A stretch of 64,000 nt of DNA from a virus. Location: IMG/VR virus record IMGVR_UViG_3300007354_000004, positions 1-64,000 of that record. The stretch is one strand, 5' to 3'. Shown here in pieces: positions 1 through 8,110 of the stretch (the first letter of the stretch is position 1; every line of letters begins with the position of its first letter). A model generated the notes under the pieces. That model saw nothing but the letters and a program-made list of their open reading frames with translations. It was not told the origin of the DNA and did not search any database. The position numbers and the translations under genes are program-made.

Positions 1-125
1 GACGTCAGTGCGTGGCGTCCGTTGTACTTCTACCTATACTCAATGCCCGCAGGTTATGCGGGCACGTTCGATAGTGCGGACGTCAGTGCGTGGCGTCCGG
101 CGGACTTCCGTCTACACTCAATGCC
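1..125 (+). repeat. Two tandem copies of a 47-bp unit, 78-bp period
   Basis: Bases 1-47 and 79-125 are near-identical and in frame, each starting GACGTCAGTGCGTGGCGTCC. They encode the repeated peptide of the truncated protein. More copies may lie upstream of the window. Confidence 0.8.
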
Positions 126-441
126 AACGGTAACATTTACCATCATAATTACGGCAACCGGATTTGCAGCGTGGACAACAGCGACACAATTCCTGATGCA
201 AGACAACGGGCTACTCCAAGCCGCAGTAGACCAAATCCTTGCGGACCATTACGCCGCGTTTCCAACGCGCACAGGTACAAATGGCACCATTAACATCGGC
301 GGCACAAACGCAGCGCCGACAGGCGTGTCACCGGGCGCGGCAGAGTGCCCGCCGACCACAGGCTACAATACAGCATATGAGCTGGTCAATGACTCATGCG
401 GCGTGAGCGCCAAACATTGGGCGACGGTAACGGTATCATAG
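1..441 (+). CDS. Tail-fibre-like repeat protein, C-terminal part (5' truncated)
   Basis: The reading frame is open from base 1, so only the last 146 codons of a longer gene are present. The visible part starts with two copies of a 26-residue unit (DVSAWRP..F.L.SMP, offset 26 residues) and continues into a segment VDQILADHYAAFPTRTG / INIGGTNAAPTG. That pattern resembles C-terminal parts of repeat-rich phage tail-fibre or surface proteins. The following gene has its own SD and carries a chitin-binding domain, which fits a receptor-binding or virion-surface module. The precise function is not recognisable; the structural-protein reading is inference from the repeats and the neighbours. Confidence 0.6.
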   Translation, partial: DVSAWRPLYFYLYSMPAGYAGTFDSADVSAWRPADFRLHSMPTVTFTIIITATGFAAWTTATQFLMQDNGLLQAAVDQILADHYAAFPTRTGTNGTINIGGTNAAPTGVSPGAAECPPTTGYNTAYELVNDSCGVSAKHWATVTVS

Positions 442-449
442 GAGGCGAC

Positions 450-1082
450 ATGGCACACGTAAGAGCAACAGATAGACCGCTGGCGTGGGCAGTAGGGACG
501 CCAATCGTCGCATCCGGCACGCTACAGGCTGGCGACTTGCTGCTAACCGGGTTGGCGCTATACGCTAACGAGGACGAGAACGCGCTGCTCGGTGCGCTGG
601 CAACCGCTGGCGTGACCGCGCTGCCACTGCCGGACGTGGGCGCGGAGTTGGAGCAGGGCGAGATTTACGATTACAACGGGACGCTGGTGATGGTGCGCAA
701 AGACACCGTGCGCGTTCCAGGTGATCCGCTGTTGCAAGTATCCGAGTTTGGCGTTTACCGCGAAGGCGCGGAGGCGTTCGAGTGGGTGGCTGGCGAAATT
801 GTATCGGTTGGGGCACAGCGTACCTACGAAGGCGTGTTATATGAGTTGTATCGTGATATTGGTGCAAACAACTGGTCACCGCCGCCAGAAGTTGCAGCAC
901 ATTGGCGAGCGGTTGTAGAAGATGAGTGGCCCGAATGGGTGCAGCCGACTGGGGCACACGACGCTTATCAGAAGGGCGATAAGGTGACGTTCGAGGGCGG
1001 GCATTACATCTCGCTCATCGACGCAAATGTCTGGTCGCCCGCTGTATATCCGCAAGGTTGGGAGTATAAGGGGCCAGCATGA
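450..1082 (+). CDS. Chitin-binding-domain (CBM5/12-like) virion or lysis protein
   Basis: 210 residues. The start is the ATG at 450, placed by a strong GGAGG at 441-445; the frame is open further upstream but without an SD. The last ~50 residues hold a typical type-3 chitin-binding/CBM5-12 pattern (W..WVQPTGAHDAYQKGD, then V.F.G..Y...I..N.WSP, then GWEYK), built round aromatic carbohydrate contacts. The first 150 residues are unfamiliar. The domain is common on phage fibres and cell-wall hydrolases, where it binds GlcNAc-containing polymers. The 3' end overlaps the next gene by ATGA. A likely role is adsorption or wall binding in the tail-fibre/lysis area; no catalytic motif is seen. Confidence 0.7.
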   Translation: MAHVRATDRPLAWAVGTPIVASGTLQAGDLLLTGLALYANEDENALLGALATAGVTALPLPDVGAELEQGEIYDYNGTLVMVRKDTVRVPGDPLLQVSEFGVYREGAEAFEWVAGEIVSVGAQRTYEGVLYELYRDIGANNWSPPPEVAAHWRAVVEDEWPEWVQPTGAHDAYQKGDKVTFEGGHYISLIDANVWSPAVYPQGWEYKGPA

Positions 1083-1558
1083 GCGCCGTATTTGCGGGCT
1101 TGAACCCGCGCCACGTCTTTGAACTCTGGCTGCAACTCGCTAGTCTCAACTATCGCCAGTTGGTGCGCCAGCCGGACGGTTCCGTATTGGACCTGGCGCG
1201 TCCCGCCGAAGCGCAGCCGAAAGGTGTGAGCCTCGTGGCGCTGGCGGAGCAGTTGGCGGCAATCCCGGCGCTGGAATACGTACCCACCATGCCCGCGACG
1301 GTGAACTGGAACGCCTGGGATTGGCAGAAGATGGAGACCAAGCCGGGCGGCTACACGGAGATTTGTTTGGTGGTGCGCGTTCGGACACATGGCCCGGTAG
1401 AGGACAGGGCGCGCATCTGGTGGGCAGCGTGCAGTCTCATACCGGACCAGCCAGGGCGGGCGGTGTTCGTGCGCTATGACCGCATGGACCACCACAACAT
1501 CATCATCGCGCCAGCGGATGACGTGCTGGCGTTTGTGGAACGCATACGGACGCTATAG
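1079..1558 (+). CDS. Hypothetical protein in fibre/lysis region
   Basis: 159 residues, start codon overlapping the previous stop (ATGA at 1079-1082), so translation is probably coupled. There is no signal peptide, membrane segment or familiar motif. The central part is Trp-rich (VNWNAWDWQKME, RIWWAACSL) and may form a beta-sheet domain. It sits between the chitin-binding protein and the secreted glycosidase, suggesting a tail-tip or lysis accessory role, but I do not recognise the family. Confidence 0.65.
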   Translation: MSAVFAGLNPRHVFELWLQLASLNYRQLVRQPDGSVLDLARPAEAQPKGVSLVALAEQLAAIPALEYVPTMPATVNWNAWDWQKMETKPGGYTEICLVVRVRTHGPVEDRARIWWAACSLIPDQPGRAVFVRYDRMDHHNIIIAPADDVLAFVERIRTL

Positions 1559-1582
1559 CGGCCCTGGCCGCAGGAGGCACAC

Positions 1583-1603
1583 ATGGATAGGAGAGTAATA
1601 TGA
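1583..1603 (+). other. Six-codon leader ORF (MDRRVI) coupled to the glycosidase start
   Basis: A strong SD (AGGAGG at 1572-1577) precedes ATG 1583, which opens a six-residue frame. Its TGA stop overlaps the ATG of the glycosidase gene at 1600. The glycosidase has its own SD (AGGAGAG) inside the mini-ORF. This may be a translational-coupling leader; expression is untested. Confidence 0.35.
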
Positions 1604-3108
1604 AACAGCGTTTTCTAATAGCAAGTATTATTATACTTATCGCTCTGTTCTTTGTGCCTGTCTATGCCCAAGACGGCATTGATACACTCATTGAATTATT
1701 CGAGCGCGGGCTGCGGATTACGGGCGAAAGTACCTGTAACGATGGTGGTTGTTCCTATGATTTCACTGTGCGGGTAGCAGATGAAATTGTTATTCCTACA
1801 GTTACGTCTACTCCAACAGTGACTAATACGTCTACCTTTACACCAACAGCAACCAGCACATCCACACTAACGAATACGCCTGTTGTAACAGATGAGCCGC
1901 CTACTCCAACACAAGAGGTTACCGAGCTTCCACCCACATTTACCGAAACACCTGTTCCTAAAATGTGTGTACTGAAAAACGATAACAATGTGACGAATAT
2001 TCGTATTGGTCCTGGTACGAACTATGCTCGTATTACTGAGCAGTGGTCGTATGGGGAAGAAGCGCGATTTGATGAGTTTTTCGTGGGCGAAACCTATATG
2101 TGGGGCCACATGGAATTAGGTTGGGTTGTTGTTCGTAGTGGTACTTCCTGGTGGGTATACGGTACAGAAGGCACCGAGTTGTGTGATGAAGTTTCGGGCT
2201 GGCCTGCTGGACTCGACCCACCTGATAGAATAGTGGCTAATCCATTGACCGGGGCAACACGCCCCGGTATTCATTTTGCGTGGTTTTCTGACCGTGCCAG
2301 AGTAGCGCAAACAGCGCCCTACATCGGAATAGTCAAATGTCTTACACTATCAGGAACGATGTGCGAAACCGCCCGTAACCACAATTCTGATATGGTAACT
2401 GTTTTTCGTGATGTTCGCAGTGAATGCCCAAGCAGAGAACAGATATACACTGATCCAGATGGTTACTACGAAAGACTAAAGACGCTGTGGTCCGAGCATC
2501 CCAACTATGATTATTATGAAATTATGAACGAGTGCTCAGGATTGCGGGGCGCAGATGATTTTGCGGCGCTAGCGCAATTCAGTATTCGGGTAGCTGAGCG
2601 TGCTGCTGATGACGGGAGATGTATTCTCGCTCTATCAAGCTACCCCGGCTCGCCCGAACTAGACGAATTTATTCAGTTGGTTCCCTATTTCCAGTGGGCG
2701 GATACTCATCCCTGCGGTAAGTGGGAAACGGGCGCACCTAAATTTCACGGTTTAGCTACTCATGCAACAGGTTATTGTCCTTTCTCCACACCCAACTATC
2801 CCTGGGTTGGTTGGTCATGGGTTGCAGGTAGACACATACTGTTTGCTGAGGCGGTAGCACAAACTACGGGCTATCAGATAAAAGACAAAAATTGGCCCTG
2901 GTTGATCACTGAGTTGGGTTTCACATATGGACAGGATGAAGATGAAAATGCTTTTACAGCAGAAGAACTTCGCGCCTGCGTCGGTGAGACAACTGCTGTG
3001 TTAATTGAACAGGGAATTGTCAACGGATACATGCTATGGAACGTTGGCAAAGTGGGGGTGTGGTTAGATTACGTAAACTATTTACCTTTCATATTTATTT
3101 TTTGGTAA
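1600..3108 (+). CDS. Secreted SH3-linked glycoside hydrolase (clan GH-A-like)
   Basis: 502 residues in four parts. A Sec signal peptide (residues 1-23, MKQRFLIASIIILIALFF... then VYAQD) is followed by a short N-terminal region. A Thr/Pro-rich linker lies at ~65-122 (repeats of TPT, TST, TNT) and an SH3-like wall-binding domain at ~123-200 (NVTNIRIGPGTNYARI). The last part, ~210-490, looks like a TIM-barrel glycosidase. Candidate catalytic acids are E311 (MNECSG, typical N-E acid/base) and E438 (ITELGF, typical nucleophile), 127 residues apart as in clan GH-A. It probably cleaves a wall or capsule polysaccharide, for lysis or entry. The linker style is characteristic of Chloroflexota secreted proteins. 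The exact GH family is not assignable by eye. Confidence 0.7.
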   Translation: MKQRFLIASIIILIALFFVPVYAQDGIDTLIELFERGLRITGESTCNDGGCSYDFTVRVADEIVIPTVTSTPTVTNTSTFTPTATSTSTLTNTPVVTDEPPTPTQEVTELPPTFTETPVPKMCVLKNDNNVTNIRIGPGTNYARITEQWSYGEEARFDEFFVGETYMWGHMELGWVVVRSGTSWWVYGTEGTELCDEVSGWPAGLDPPDRIVANPLTGATRPGIHFAWFSDRARVAQTAPYIGIVKCLTLSGTMCETARNHNSDMVTVFRDVRSECPSREQIYTDPDGYYERLKTLWSEHPNYDYYEIMNECSGLRGADDFAALAQFSIRVAERAADDGRCILALSSYPGSPELDEFIQLVPYFQWADTHPCGKWETGAPKFHGLATHATGYCPFSTPNYPWVGWSWVAGRHILFAEAVAQTTGYQIKDKNWPWLITELGFTYGQDEDENAFTAEELRACVGETTAVLIEQGIVNGYMLWNVGKVGVWLDYVNYLPFIFIFW

Positions 3109-3254
3109 GGTTTAATTTTAACTATTCCTTTACACAAAGGACAAACCTCATTGTTTGGGCCGTTGGTTTTATCTCTAGCGGATACGTATCCCGTACCCCA
3201 ACACTTAATGCAGCGTGTATATTCGTAAATAGTGGTCCAATAAGAGAAAGTCAT
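3078..3254 (-). CDS. Small zinc-ribbon protein
   Basis: 58 residues (MTFSYWTTIYEYTRCIKCWG...). Two CxxC pairs (CIKC and CPLC, about 19 residues apart) form a likely zinc ribbon. The ATG overlaps the stop of the upstream gene (ATGA at 3251-3254), so both are co-transcribed from the promoter at 3567-3595. The 3' end overlaps the convergent glycosidase gene by 31 bp. Function unknown; DNA, RNA or protein binding is possible. Confidence 0.6.
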   Translation of the reverse strand: MTFSYWTTIYEYTRCIKCWGTGYVSARDKTNGPNNEVCPLCKGIVKIKPYQKINMKGK

Positions 3255-3547
3255 CTCATGTCTTCCAGTGTAATTGGTTTAGCGTCTGCCGATTCAAATT
3301 CGTGGTGCTTGATCAGGTAATTCACAAAGGCATCTTCAAATCCACCATCATACCCTAACTCGTTAGCGATTCTCTCTGACTCAAAATATCTGTTCCACCA
3401 CTCATCATCGTCGTAATCTTCTGGGTGTGGATACTCGCATCTTTCTTTGAATTTATCCCACCAAAAGTATATGTCTACATCTGGCGGACCGTATACGGGA
3501 TTAATAAGATCTCCGAATTTGTTGTATATGAAGTATAACTGTTTCAT
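3251..3547 (-). CDS. Hypothetical acidic protein
   Basis: 98 residues, starting at the ATG at 3547 behind AAGGAGATATC. It is rich in Trp, Asp and Glu (DDDEWWNRYFESERIANELG) and shows no familiar motif. It is the first gene of a two-gene leftward operon with a consensus promoter 20 bp upstream. Isolated between two rightward blocks, it is probably an independently expressed accessory gene. Confidence 0.6.
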   Translation of the reverse strand: MKQLYFIYNKFGDLINPVYGPPDVDIYFWWDKFKERCEYPHPEDYDDDEWWNRYFESERIANELGYDGGFEDAFVNYLIKHHEFESADAKPITLEDMR

Positions 3548-3566
3548 GATATCTCCTTTTCTTCTC

Positions 3567-3595
3567 AGTATAGAGCACAATTTCCAATTTGTCAA
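3567..3595 (-). promoter_or_regulatory. Sigma70-like promoter (leftward)
   Basis: -35 TTGACA (3590-3595) and -10 TATACT (3567-3572) with a 17-bp spacer, read on the minus strand. It drives the genes at 3547 and 3254 and lies back to back with the rightward promoter at 3606. Confidence 0.8.
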
Positions 3596-3605
3596 GGGTT
3601 TTTCA

Positions 3606-3633
3606 TTGACAAATATTCCTTTAGTGGTATACT
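3606..3633 (+). promoter_or_regulatory. Sigma70-like promoter of the glycan cluster
   Basis: -35 TTGACA (3606-3611), 16-bp spacer, -10 TATACT (3628-3633). An AGGAGG SD follows at 3649-3654 before ATG 3660. It is the only obvious promoter for the overlapping gene series 3660-12264. Confidence 0.8.
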
Positions 3634-3659
3634 ATTAGTATCCATGTTAGGAGGCTGAA

Positions 3660-4604
3660 ATGCTAGAAGGCAAAGTGTTGATCACGGGTGGTACGGGTAG
3701 TTTGTCTGAGCACCTTTTAGAGCGCGCCAACAACGAAAACTGGGACGCTGAGTTTATTATTTTTTCTCGCTCTGAATCACGTCAAGCACAACTAAAGCGG
3801 AAATATCCAAAGCATCGTTATGTGCTAGGTGACGTTGGTTTTATTGATGATCTTGAACGTGTAATGTGTGGAGTAGACACTGTTTTACACTTCGCAGCAT
3901 ACAAGCGAGTAGAAAGTGCGCAAAATAACGTAAGTGCTACGGTTAGAACTAATGTCATCGGTAGCGAAAACGTTGCACGATGTGCCGTTCGTTATGGTGT
4001 CAAACATGTTGTAGGAACATCCAGTGATAAAGCCGTTGAATCAGAATCAAACTATTACGGTCAAAGTAAAACCCTCATGGAAGGTCTTTTTAAAGAGGCT
4101 AATCAGTGGGGAAATACAGTATTTACCCTAGCTCGTTATGGAAACGTTCTAGGAAGCACTGGATCAGTTGCAGTTTTGTTTGATAAGCAAGTTAAAGCGG
4201 GAGGTCCACTTACAGTAACTTCACGCACAATGACACGCTTTTGGCTAACTTTTTCTCAGGCTATAGACATTGTTTTGCACGCTATGCAGCAAGAGCCAGG
4301 AACAATTACTGTTCCAAAAGCACACGCGAGTACGATGGAGACATTTGCACGAGCCTTTGTCCCTGATGGTATGTTAATAGATATTGTTGAAATTGGAACG
4401 CGACCCGGTGAAAAACAGTGTGAGAATATGGTGAGTTTGTCGGAGTCTCTTCACACCGATCAAGACGATAATTATTTTTATATTCGTCCGCCTAAAAACG
4501 ATCTGGTGTTGTATCAGGGAAAAGAGATGTTTCGATATACCAGCGATCAGGCTCCGCAGTTAACTGTTGACGATTTAAGAGAGATGATGGGACTTAATGT
4601 CTAA
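3660..4604 (+). CDS. NDP-sugar 4,6-dehydratase / epimerase (CapD/PseB-like SDR)
   Basis: 314 residues, an extended short-chain dehydrogenase. The N-terminal nucleotide-binding loop is TGGTGSLSEHLLERA. A GDVGFIDDL segment and VLHFAAYKRV follow, then the catalytic region TSSDKAVESESNYYGQSK with the YxxxK pair (Y..SK near 139-143). The SDKAVxxxxxYGxxK arrangement is that of CapD/PseB/FlaA1 enzymes, which act on UDP-GlcNAc by 4,6-dehydration (with or without 5-epimerisation). It would be the first committed step of a deoxy-amino-sugar pathway. The enzyme is soluble, without the N-terminal membrane part of FlaA1/WbpM-type proteins. It overlaps the next gene by 8 bp. Confidence 0.85.
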   Translation: MLEGKVLITGGTGSLSEHLLERANNENWDAEFIIFSRSESRQAQLKRKYPKHRYVLGDVGFIDDLERVMCGVDTVLHFAAYKRVESAQNNVSATVRTNVIGSENVARCAVRYGVKHVVGTSSDKAVESESNYYGQSKTLMEGLFKEANQWGNTVFTLARYGNVLGSTGSVAVLFDKQVKAGGPLTVTSRTMTRFWLTFSQAIDIVLHAMQQEPGTITVPKAHASTMETFARAFVPDGMLIDIVEIGTRPGEKQCENMVSLSESLHTDQDDNYFYIRPPKNDLVLYQGKEMFRYTSDQAPQLTVDDLREMMGLNV

Positions 4605-5130
4605 ATTAACCGCTCACCAACTCAATGAGACAGCGCAATACTGCTTTGGAGATGAGATAGAGTTTTTCCACGAAGTTTCTCTGTATTGGTGCGATAAAGC
4701 AGTTATGATCGGCGCTGGTCCTGGGGTTATGGCACTCGCCCTTTTAGAAGAACAGGACGAAGAGTTTGAGTTTGATATTATTGATGTCAATACTTGTCAC
4801 TGGATAAAGGCTCATCTAGAAGCGGCGGGGCTGTTACACGATAAGATTCACTTCATTCATGCTGACTCTAAGACCTGGGGTGAGATGTACGATGAACAGC
4901 CTATTTCCTTTTTGATTATCGATGGCGATCACTCTTACGAAGGTGTTTTGGGCGATCTCAGAACGTGGTATCCGCATGTCGAGCCTAAAGGGTTAATTTT
5001 TCTACATGACGTGATTGATCTTGAGCAAAACGGAACGAATGGTGTTCTACAAGCTATTCAGGATTTCGATCAGCCTTTGGAGTTGGTAGAGAAAGTAGGT
5101 ATCTCGCATGTCTACCGTAAACCTAGATGA
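4597..5130 (+). CDS. SAM-dependent methyltransferase (Methyltransf_24-like)
   Basis: 177 residues. A Rossmann-type SAM site is visible (VMIGAGPGVMALALL, followed by the acidic end of strand 2, DIIDVN). The hallmark IIDGDHSYEGVLGDL of the CmcI/family-24 methyltransferases follows, as does FLHDVID. These enzymes often methylate sugars or small metabolites, so a role in O-methylating the glycan made by this cluster is plausible but inferred. It overlaps both neighbours. Confidence 0.75.
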   Translation: MSKLTAHQLNETAQYCFGDEIEFFHEVSLYWCDKAVMIGAGPGVMALALLEEQDEEFEFDIIDVNTCHWIKAHLEAAGLLHDKIHFIHADSKTWGEMYDEQPISFLIIDGDHSYEGVLGDLRTWYPHVEPKGLIFLHDVIDLEQNGTNGVLQAIQDFDQPLELVEKVGISHVYRKPR

Positions 5131-5866
5131 GAGCATGAAGCCAACTAAAGTTTGTCGAAATTGTGGTGATGTATTTACATATGATCAACTGAAAAAAGAT
5201 AAAACACGTCAAGACGGCGTTACTAATTTATGTAAGTCATGCAGTAACGCTCGCGCTAGAGGGTATAGGCAACAACACCCAGAAGCCAGGGAGAAAGCTA
5301 GAGAATACTCTCGTGAATACTATAAGATACACCGAGAAGAAATTAGGGAGAAAAGTAAAACGTGGAGAAAGGCTAATAGAGAATATTTGATAGAAGCAGC
5401 GAAAAAGTGGAACCGAAAGAATCCAGAAAAACACGCTAAACATTCTCGCGACTATCACAAAAATCACCCAGATCGTGTATTAAAGCAAAAACAGCAATAC
5501 AGAGAAAACAACAGAAATCGTGTGTATTTGTTACGGCACAAACGTGAAGCTAGAAAGCGCGGCTTGCCCGATACTCTTTCTACAGAACAGTGGGAAATTT
5601 GTTTGAGATATTTCAATTTTAGGTGTGCGTATTGTGGGTGCAAAAGTGACACCTTTCACAGAGATCACTTTATCCCGCTAGCAAGTTCACATTGTACTGG
5701 TACAGTGGTTACTAATATAGTACCTGCGTGTGTGTCTTGCAATTGCAGTAAAAATAGTTCTGATCCTATTGTCTGGATAAATAGTATGTTTGATTTAGAT
5801 ACATCTAAGAAAATACTAAATAAAATTTATATTTATTTTTCTATGATGGAGAAAGAAAAATGCTAA
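5108..5866 (+). CDS. HNH endonuclease with N-terminal zinc ribbon (homing type)
   Basis: Up to 252 residues. Starts are possible at 5108 or 5135; neither has a strong SD. The N-terminus is a zinc ribbon (CRNCG ... CKSC, residues ~17-45). A long basic helical repeat follows (R/K-E-Y/W-R-x-N/H every ~16 residues, ~50-145), typical of DNA-contacting linkers. The C-terminal HNH fold runs CAYCG..., FHRDHFIPLA, NIVPACVSCN.SK. It resembles free-standing phage homing endonucleases and sits in the middle of an otherwise metabolic operon, so it is probably a selfish insertion. Confidence 0.85.
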   Translation: MSTVNLDESMKPTKVCRNCGDVFTYDQLKKDKTRQDGVTNLCKSCSNARARGYRQQHPEAREKAREYSREYYKIHREEIREKSKTWRKANREYLIEAAKKWNRKNPEKHAKHSRDYHKNHPDRVLKQKQQYRENNRNRVYLLRHKREARKRGLPDTLSTEQWEICLRYFNFRCAYCGCKSDTFHRDHFIPLASSHCTGTVVTNIVPACVSCNCSKNSSDPIVWINSMFDLDTSKKILNKIYIYFSMMEKEKC

Positions 5867-6465
5867 ATCGAGTATTATTTTTATCTCCACATCGAGATGA
5901 CGAAATATTAGGTGCGGGAGGAACTTTACCACAGTGTAATGAGTTAACCGTTATGTATTTTAACTATGTTCATCCTTTAGTTGAACAGTCAGTTTATGAC
6001 TCTGAAGCTGAGGCAGTTAGAAAAACACTACAGTGTGACACTATTTATAGTGAACATATGGCAGTAAACTGTTTAGATCAGTTTCCGCTTGTAAACTTTA
6101 TTTCAGAAATAGAAGATATTATAAACTGGATAAAACCCACTACTGTTTTTATACCAATGAAATCTAGAAATCAAGATCATTGTGTGATTTATAATGCATC
6201 TTCTGTAGCTTTACGTCCACACGATAAAAATTGGTTTGTACCAAACGTTTTAATATACGAACAGTCGGAGTACACAAACGAAAATTTTATACCTCATGTG
6301 TTTATAAAAATTGATATAAAAGTTAAATTATCGTTGTGGAATCTGTATAAATCTCAACACCGAGGACATCGTACTAAAAAACACCTTTGTCATTTAGCCG
6401 GAGTGCGGGGAATGCAGTGTAATGTACCCTATGCCGAGGCATTTCAGGTTATGAGGCTGTCATGA
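5860..6465 (+). CDS. PIG-L (LmbE)-family N-acetylglucosaminyl deacetylase-like
   Basis: 201 residues. It begins with the metal-binding signature LFLSPHRDDEILGAGGT, a variant of the usual PHPDDE with Arg for Pro. A second metal ligand region is RNQDHCVIYNA. The family removes N-acetyl groups from GlcNAc-type sugars in a Zn-dependent way. Together with the downstream formyltransferase it suggests a deacetylate-then-formylate route to an N-formyl amino sugar. The AT-rich codon use differs slightly from its neighbours, like the preceding HNH gene. Confidence 0.8.
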   Translation: MLNRVLFLSPHRDDEILGAGGTLPQCNELTVMYFNYVHPLVEQSVYDSEAEAVRKTLQCDTIYSEHMAVNCLDQFPLVNFISEIEDIINWIKPTTVFIPMKSRNQDHCVIYNASSVALRPHDKNWFVPNVLIYEQSEYTNENFIPHVFIKIDIKVKLSLWNLYKSQHRGHRTKKHLCHLAGVRGMQCNVPYAEAFQVMRLS

Positions 6466-7190
6466 TTACAGTCGTTATCCCCGTAGGTCCGCAGTCAGTT
6501 TATAAGAAATATCTACCTGAAGCATTAGAGAGTCTTAAATATCAAACTGAACCTCCCGATGAGATTTTGATTATTGATGACATGGCGGATCTGAATATCA
6601 ACGATTTGTGGAAGCAGATTAATACGGGCATTGTCGATGATATTCTACCCGCACTGTATTACGATAATCGGGGAAAATTTTCCATCGGAAATCTGTCTTA
6701 CTGGAAATGCCCCTGGTTGTCGGGAGTAGCTCATGCCTTTAACTACGGAGTTGCTCTGTCTAAAAATGAGTGTGTTTTTATGCTGGGCAGCGATGATCGC
6801 ATGTATCCGACCTGTCTCGAAGAATGCTGGAAAGAATACGAAAAGCAGGATAAACGGGATGGGTGGTATAATGTAACGATTGTAACTGAAAGTGGAAATC
6901 TTATGTCTTTGCCTAACAACACCTGCATGGTAACGAAAAATCTATGGAAAAAGACAGGCGGGTTTCCCGTTCAAGCGACATTGGGCGGTCCAGACGCTCT
7001 ATTGTTATCGATCATGCTGGTACATTTTCGTGGAACGATATTTCAGGTTAAAGAAGGCACCCCCCTGTGCTGGTTGAGAGAGCACCCTGAGCAAGCTACC
7101 AAACGCGATGCAGCCTTTTATAACAAACTCGTGATTGATGTGCGAAACAAAGAAACCGAGAGATGGAAAAAACCAGTATGGACAAAATAA
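6462..7190 (+). CDS. Family 2 (GT-A) glycosyltransferase
   Basis: 242 residues. The N-terminus is typical of GT2 (MITVVIPVGPQS...YLPEALESLKYQT...P.DEILIIDD). The donor-metal motif is represented by LGSDDRMYP near 108, and the acceptor-side segment GGPDALLLS lies near 180. It uses nucleotide sugars to extend a glycan. The 4-bp ATGA overlap with the deacetylase and 28-bp overlap with the formyltransferase show a tight operon. Substrate unknown. Confidence 0.85.
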   Translation: MITVVIPVGPQSVYKKYLPEALESLKYQTEPPDEILIIDDMADLNINDLWKQINTGIVDDILPALYYDNRGKFSIGNLSYWKCPWLSGVAHAFNYGVALSKNECVFMLGSDDRMYPTCLEECWKEYEKQDKRDGWYNVTIVTESGNLMSLPNNTCMVTKNLWKKTGGFPVQATLGGPDALLLSIMLVHFRGTIFQVKEGTPLCWLREHPEQATKRDAAFYNKLVIDVRNKETERWKKPVWTK

Positions 7191-8110
7191 TCTTCGTGGG
7201 AGCGGTCGAACTCAGCGCCCACGCTTTAGATCAGTTGATGAAGAACGACTTTCATCCTGAGTTGGTGATCACACTCCACAAAGAATTACATTATAGACAT
7301 TCTGACTGGTTCGATCTGGAATTGATTACGTCCTCTCCAATTCTGAGGGTGGACGATATCAACCATCCCGATGTTGTTAAGAAGATTAAAGAGATCGATC
7401 CGGATTATATTTTTGTGTTTGGCTGGTCCCAACTCATTAAATCTGAGATTTTAAACTATAAATGTTTGGGTCTGCACCCTTCTCTGCTACCTAAAGGTCG
7501 GGGGCGAGCGGTTATTCCGTGGGCAATTTTGACTCAGCAAGACAAGACAGGTGTTTCTATCTTTCATCTTGATTCAGGCGTTGATTCTGGTCCGCTGGTA
7601 TCCCAACGAGAAATTAACTTAGATCCCAGAGAGACAGCCCGTAGCCTTTATACAAAGGTGATCGATGCTACGCGGGATATGGTCGATGAGTTGTGTCTCT
7701 TTATGCGTAATGGGTGGGAGATACCATCTTTACCTCAGATGGGCGATCCGACTTATTTTGCCAAAAGAACGCCCGAAGACGGAAATATCGACTGGAATCT
7801 GAACGCTTTCGATATTGAGAGGCTGATTCGTGCTGTTGGTAATCCTTATCCTGGAGCCTTTTCGTATTACAAAAACAAGAAAGTCATTATCTGGGAAGCA
7901 GAAGCAATCAAGAAGTATAACTACACAGGTGTTGTTGGGCAGATTCTGGATTACGCAGACTATGGGCATGTCGTAGTACAGTGTGGATCAGGTTATTTAA
8001 TCATCAAACACATCGAAATAGACGGAGAACAAAAAGTTCCGACCGCAATTCTGAAAGTAGGTAGCCGATGGAGCCGATCTGGATTATACTTACCACCTAC
8101 AAACGGTTAG
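7163..8110 (+). CDS. Formyltransferase (sugar N-formyltransferase-like)
   Basis: 315 residues (an alternative ATG lies at 7178). The N-terminal catalytic domain has the family signature LHPSLLPKGRGRAVIPWAI, TGVSIFHLDSGVDSGPLV and RETARSLY. The C-terminal ~100 residues match the Fmt/ArnA C-terminal beta domain (FDIERLIRAVGNPYPGAF). The catalytic His and the Asp of DSGVDSG are present. The Asn that precedes His by two residues in classical Fmt is Gly here (GLH). The location in a sugar cluster argues for formylating an amino sugar rather than Met-tRNA, using N10-formyl-tetrahydrofolate. Confidence 0.82.
   Translation: MEKTSMDKIIFVGAVELSAHALDQLMKNDFHPELVITLHKELHYRHSDWFDLELITSSPILRVDDINHPDVVKKIKEIDPDYIFVFGWSQLIKSEILNYKCLGLHPSLLPKGRGRAVIPWAILTQQDKTGVSIFHLDSGVDSGPLVSQREINLDPRETARSLYTKVIDATRDMVDELCLFMRNGWEIPSLPQMGDPTYFAKRTPEDGNIDWNLNAFDIERLIRAVGNPYPGAFSYYKNKKVIIWEAEAIKKYNYTGVVGQILDYADYGHVVVQCGSGYLIIKHIEIDGEQKVPTAILKVGSRWSRSGLYLPPTNG

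Noticed and set aside
1-441. Diversity-generating retroelement variable region
   Set aside because: The repeats are in tandem and in frame, and there is no reverse transcriptase or adenine-biased template repeat in the window.
565-957. 130-codon minus-strand ORF
   Set aside because: Arg/Pro-rich antisense shadow of the chitin-binding-domain gene.
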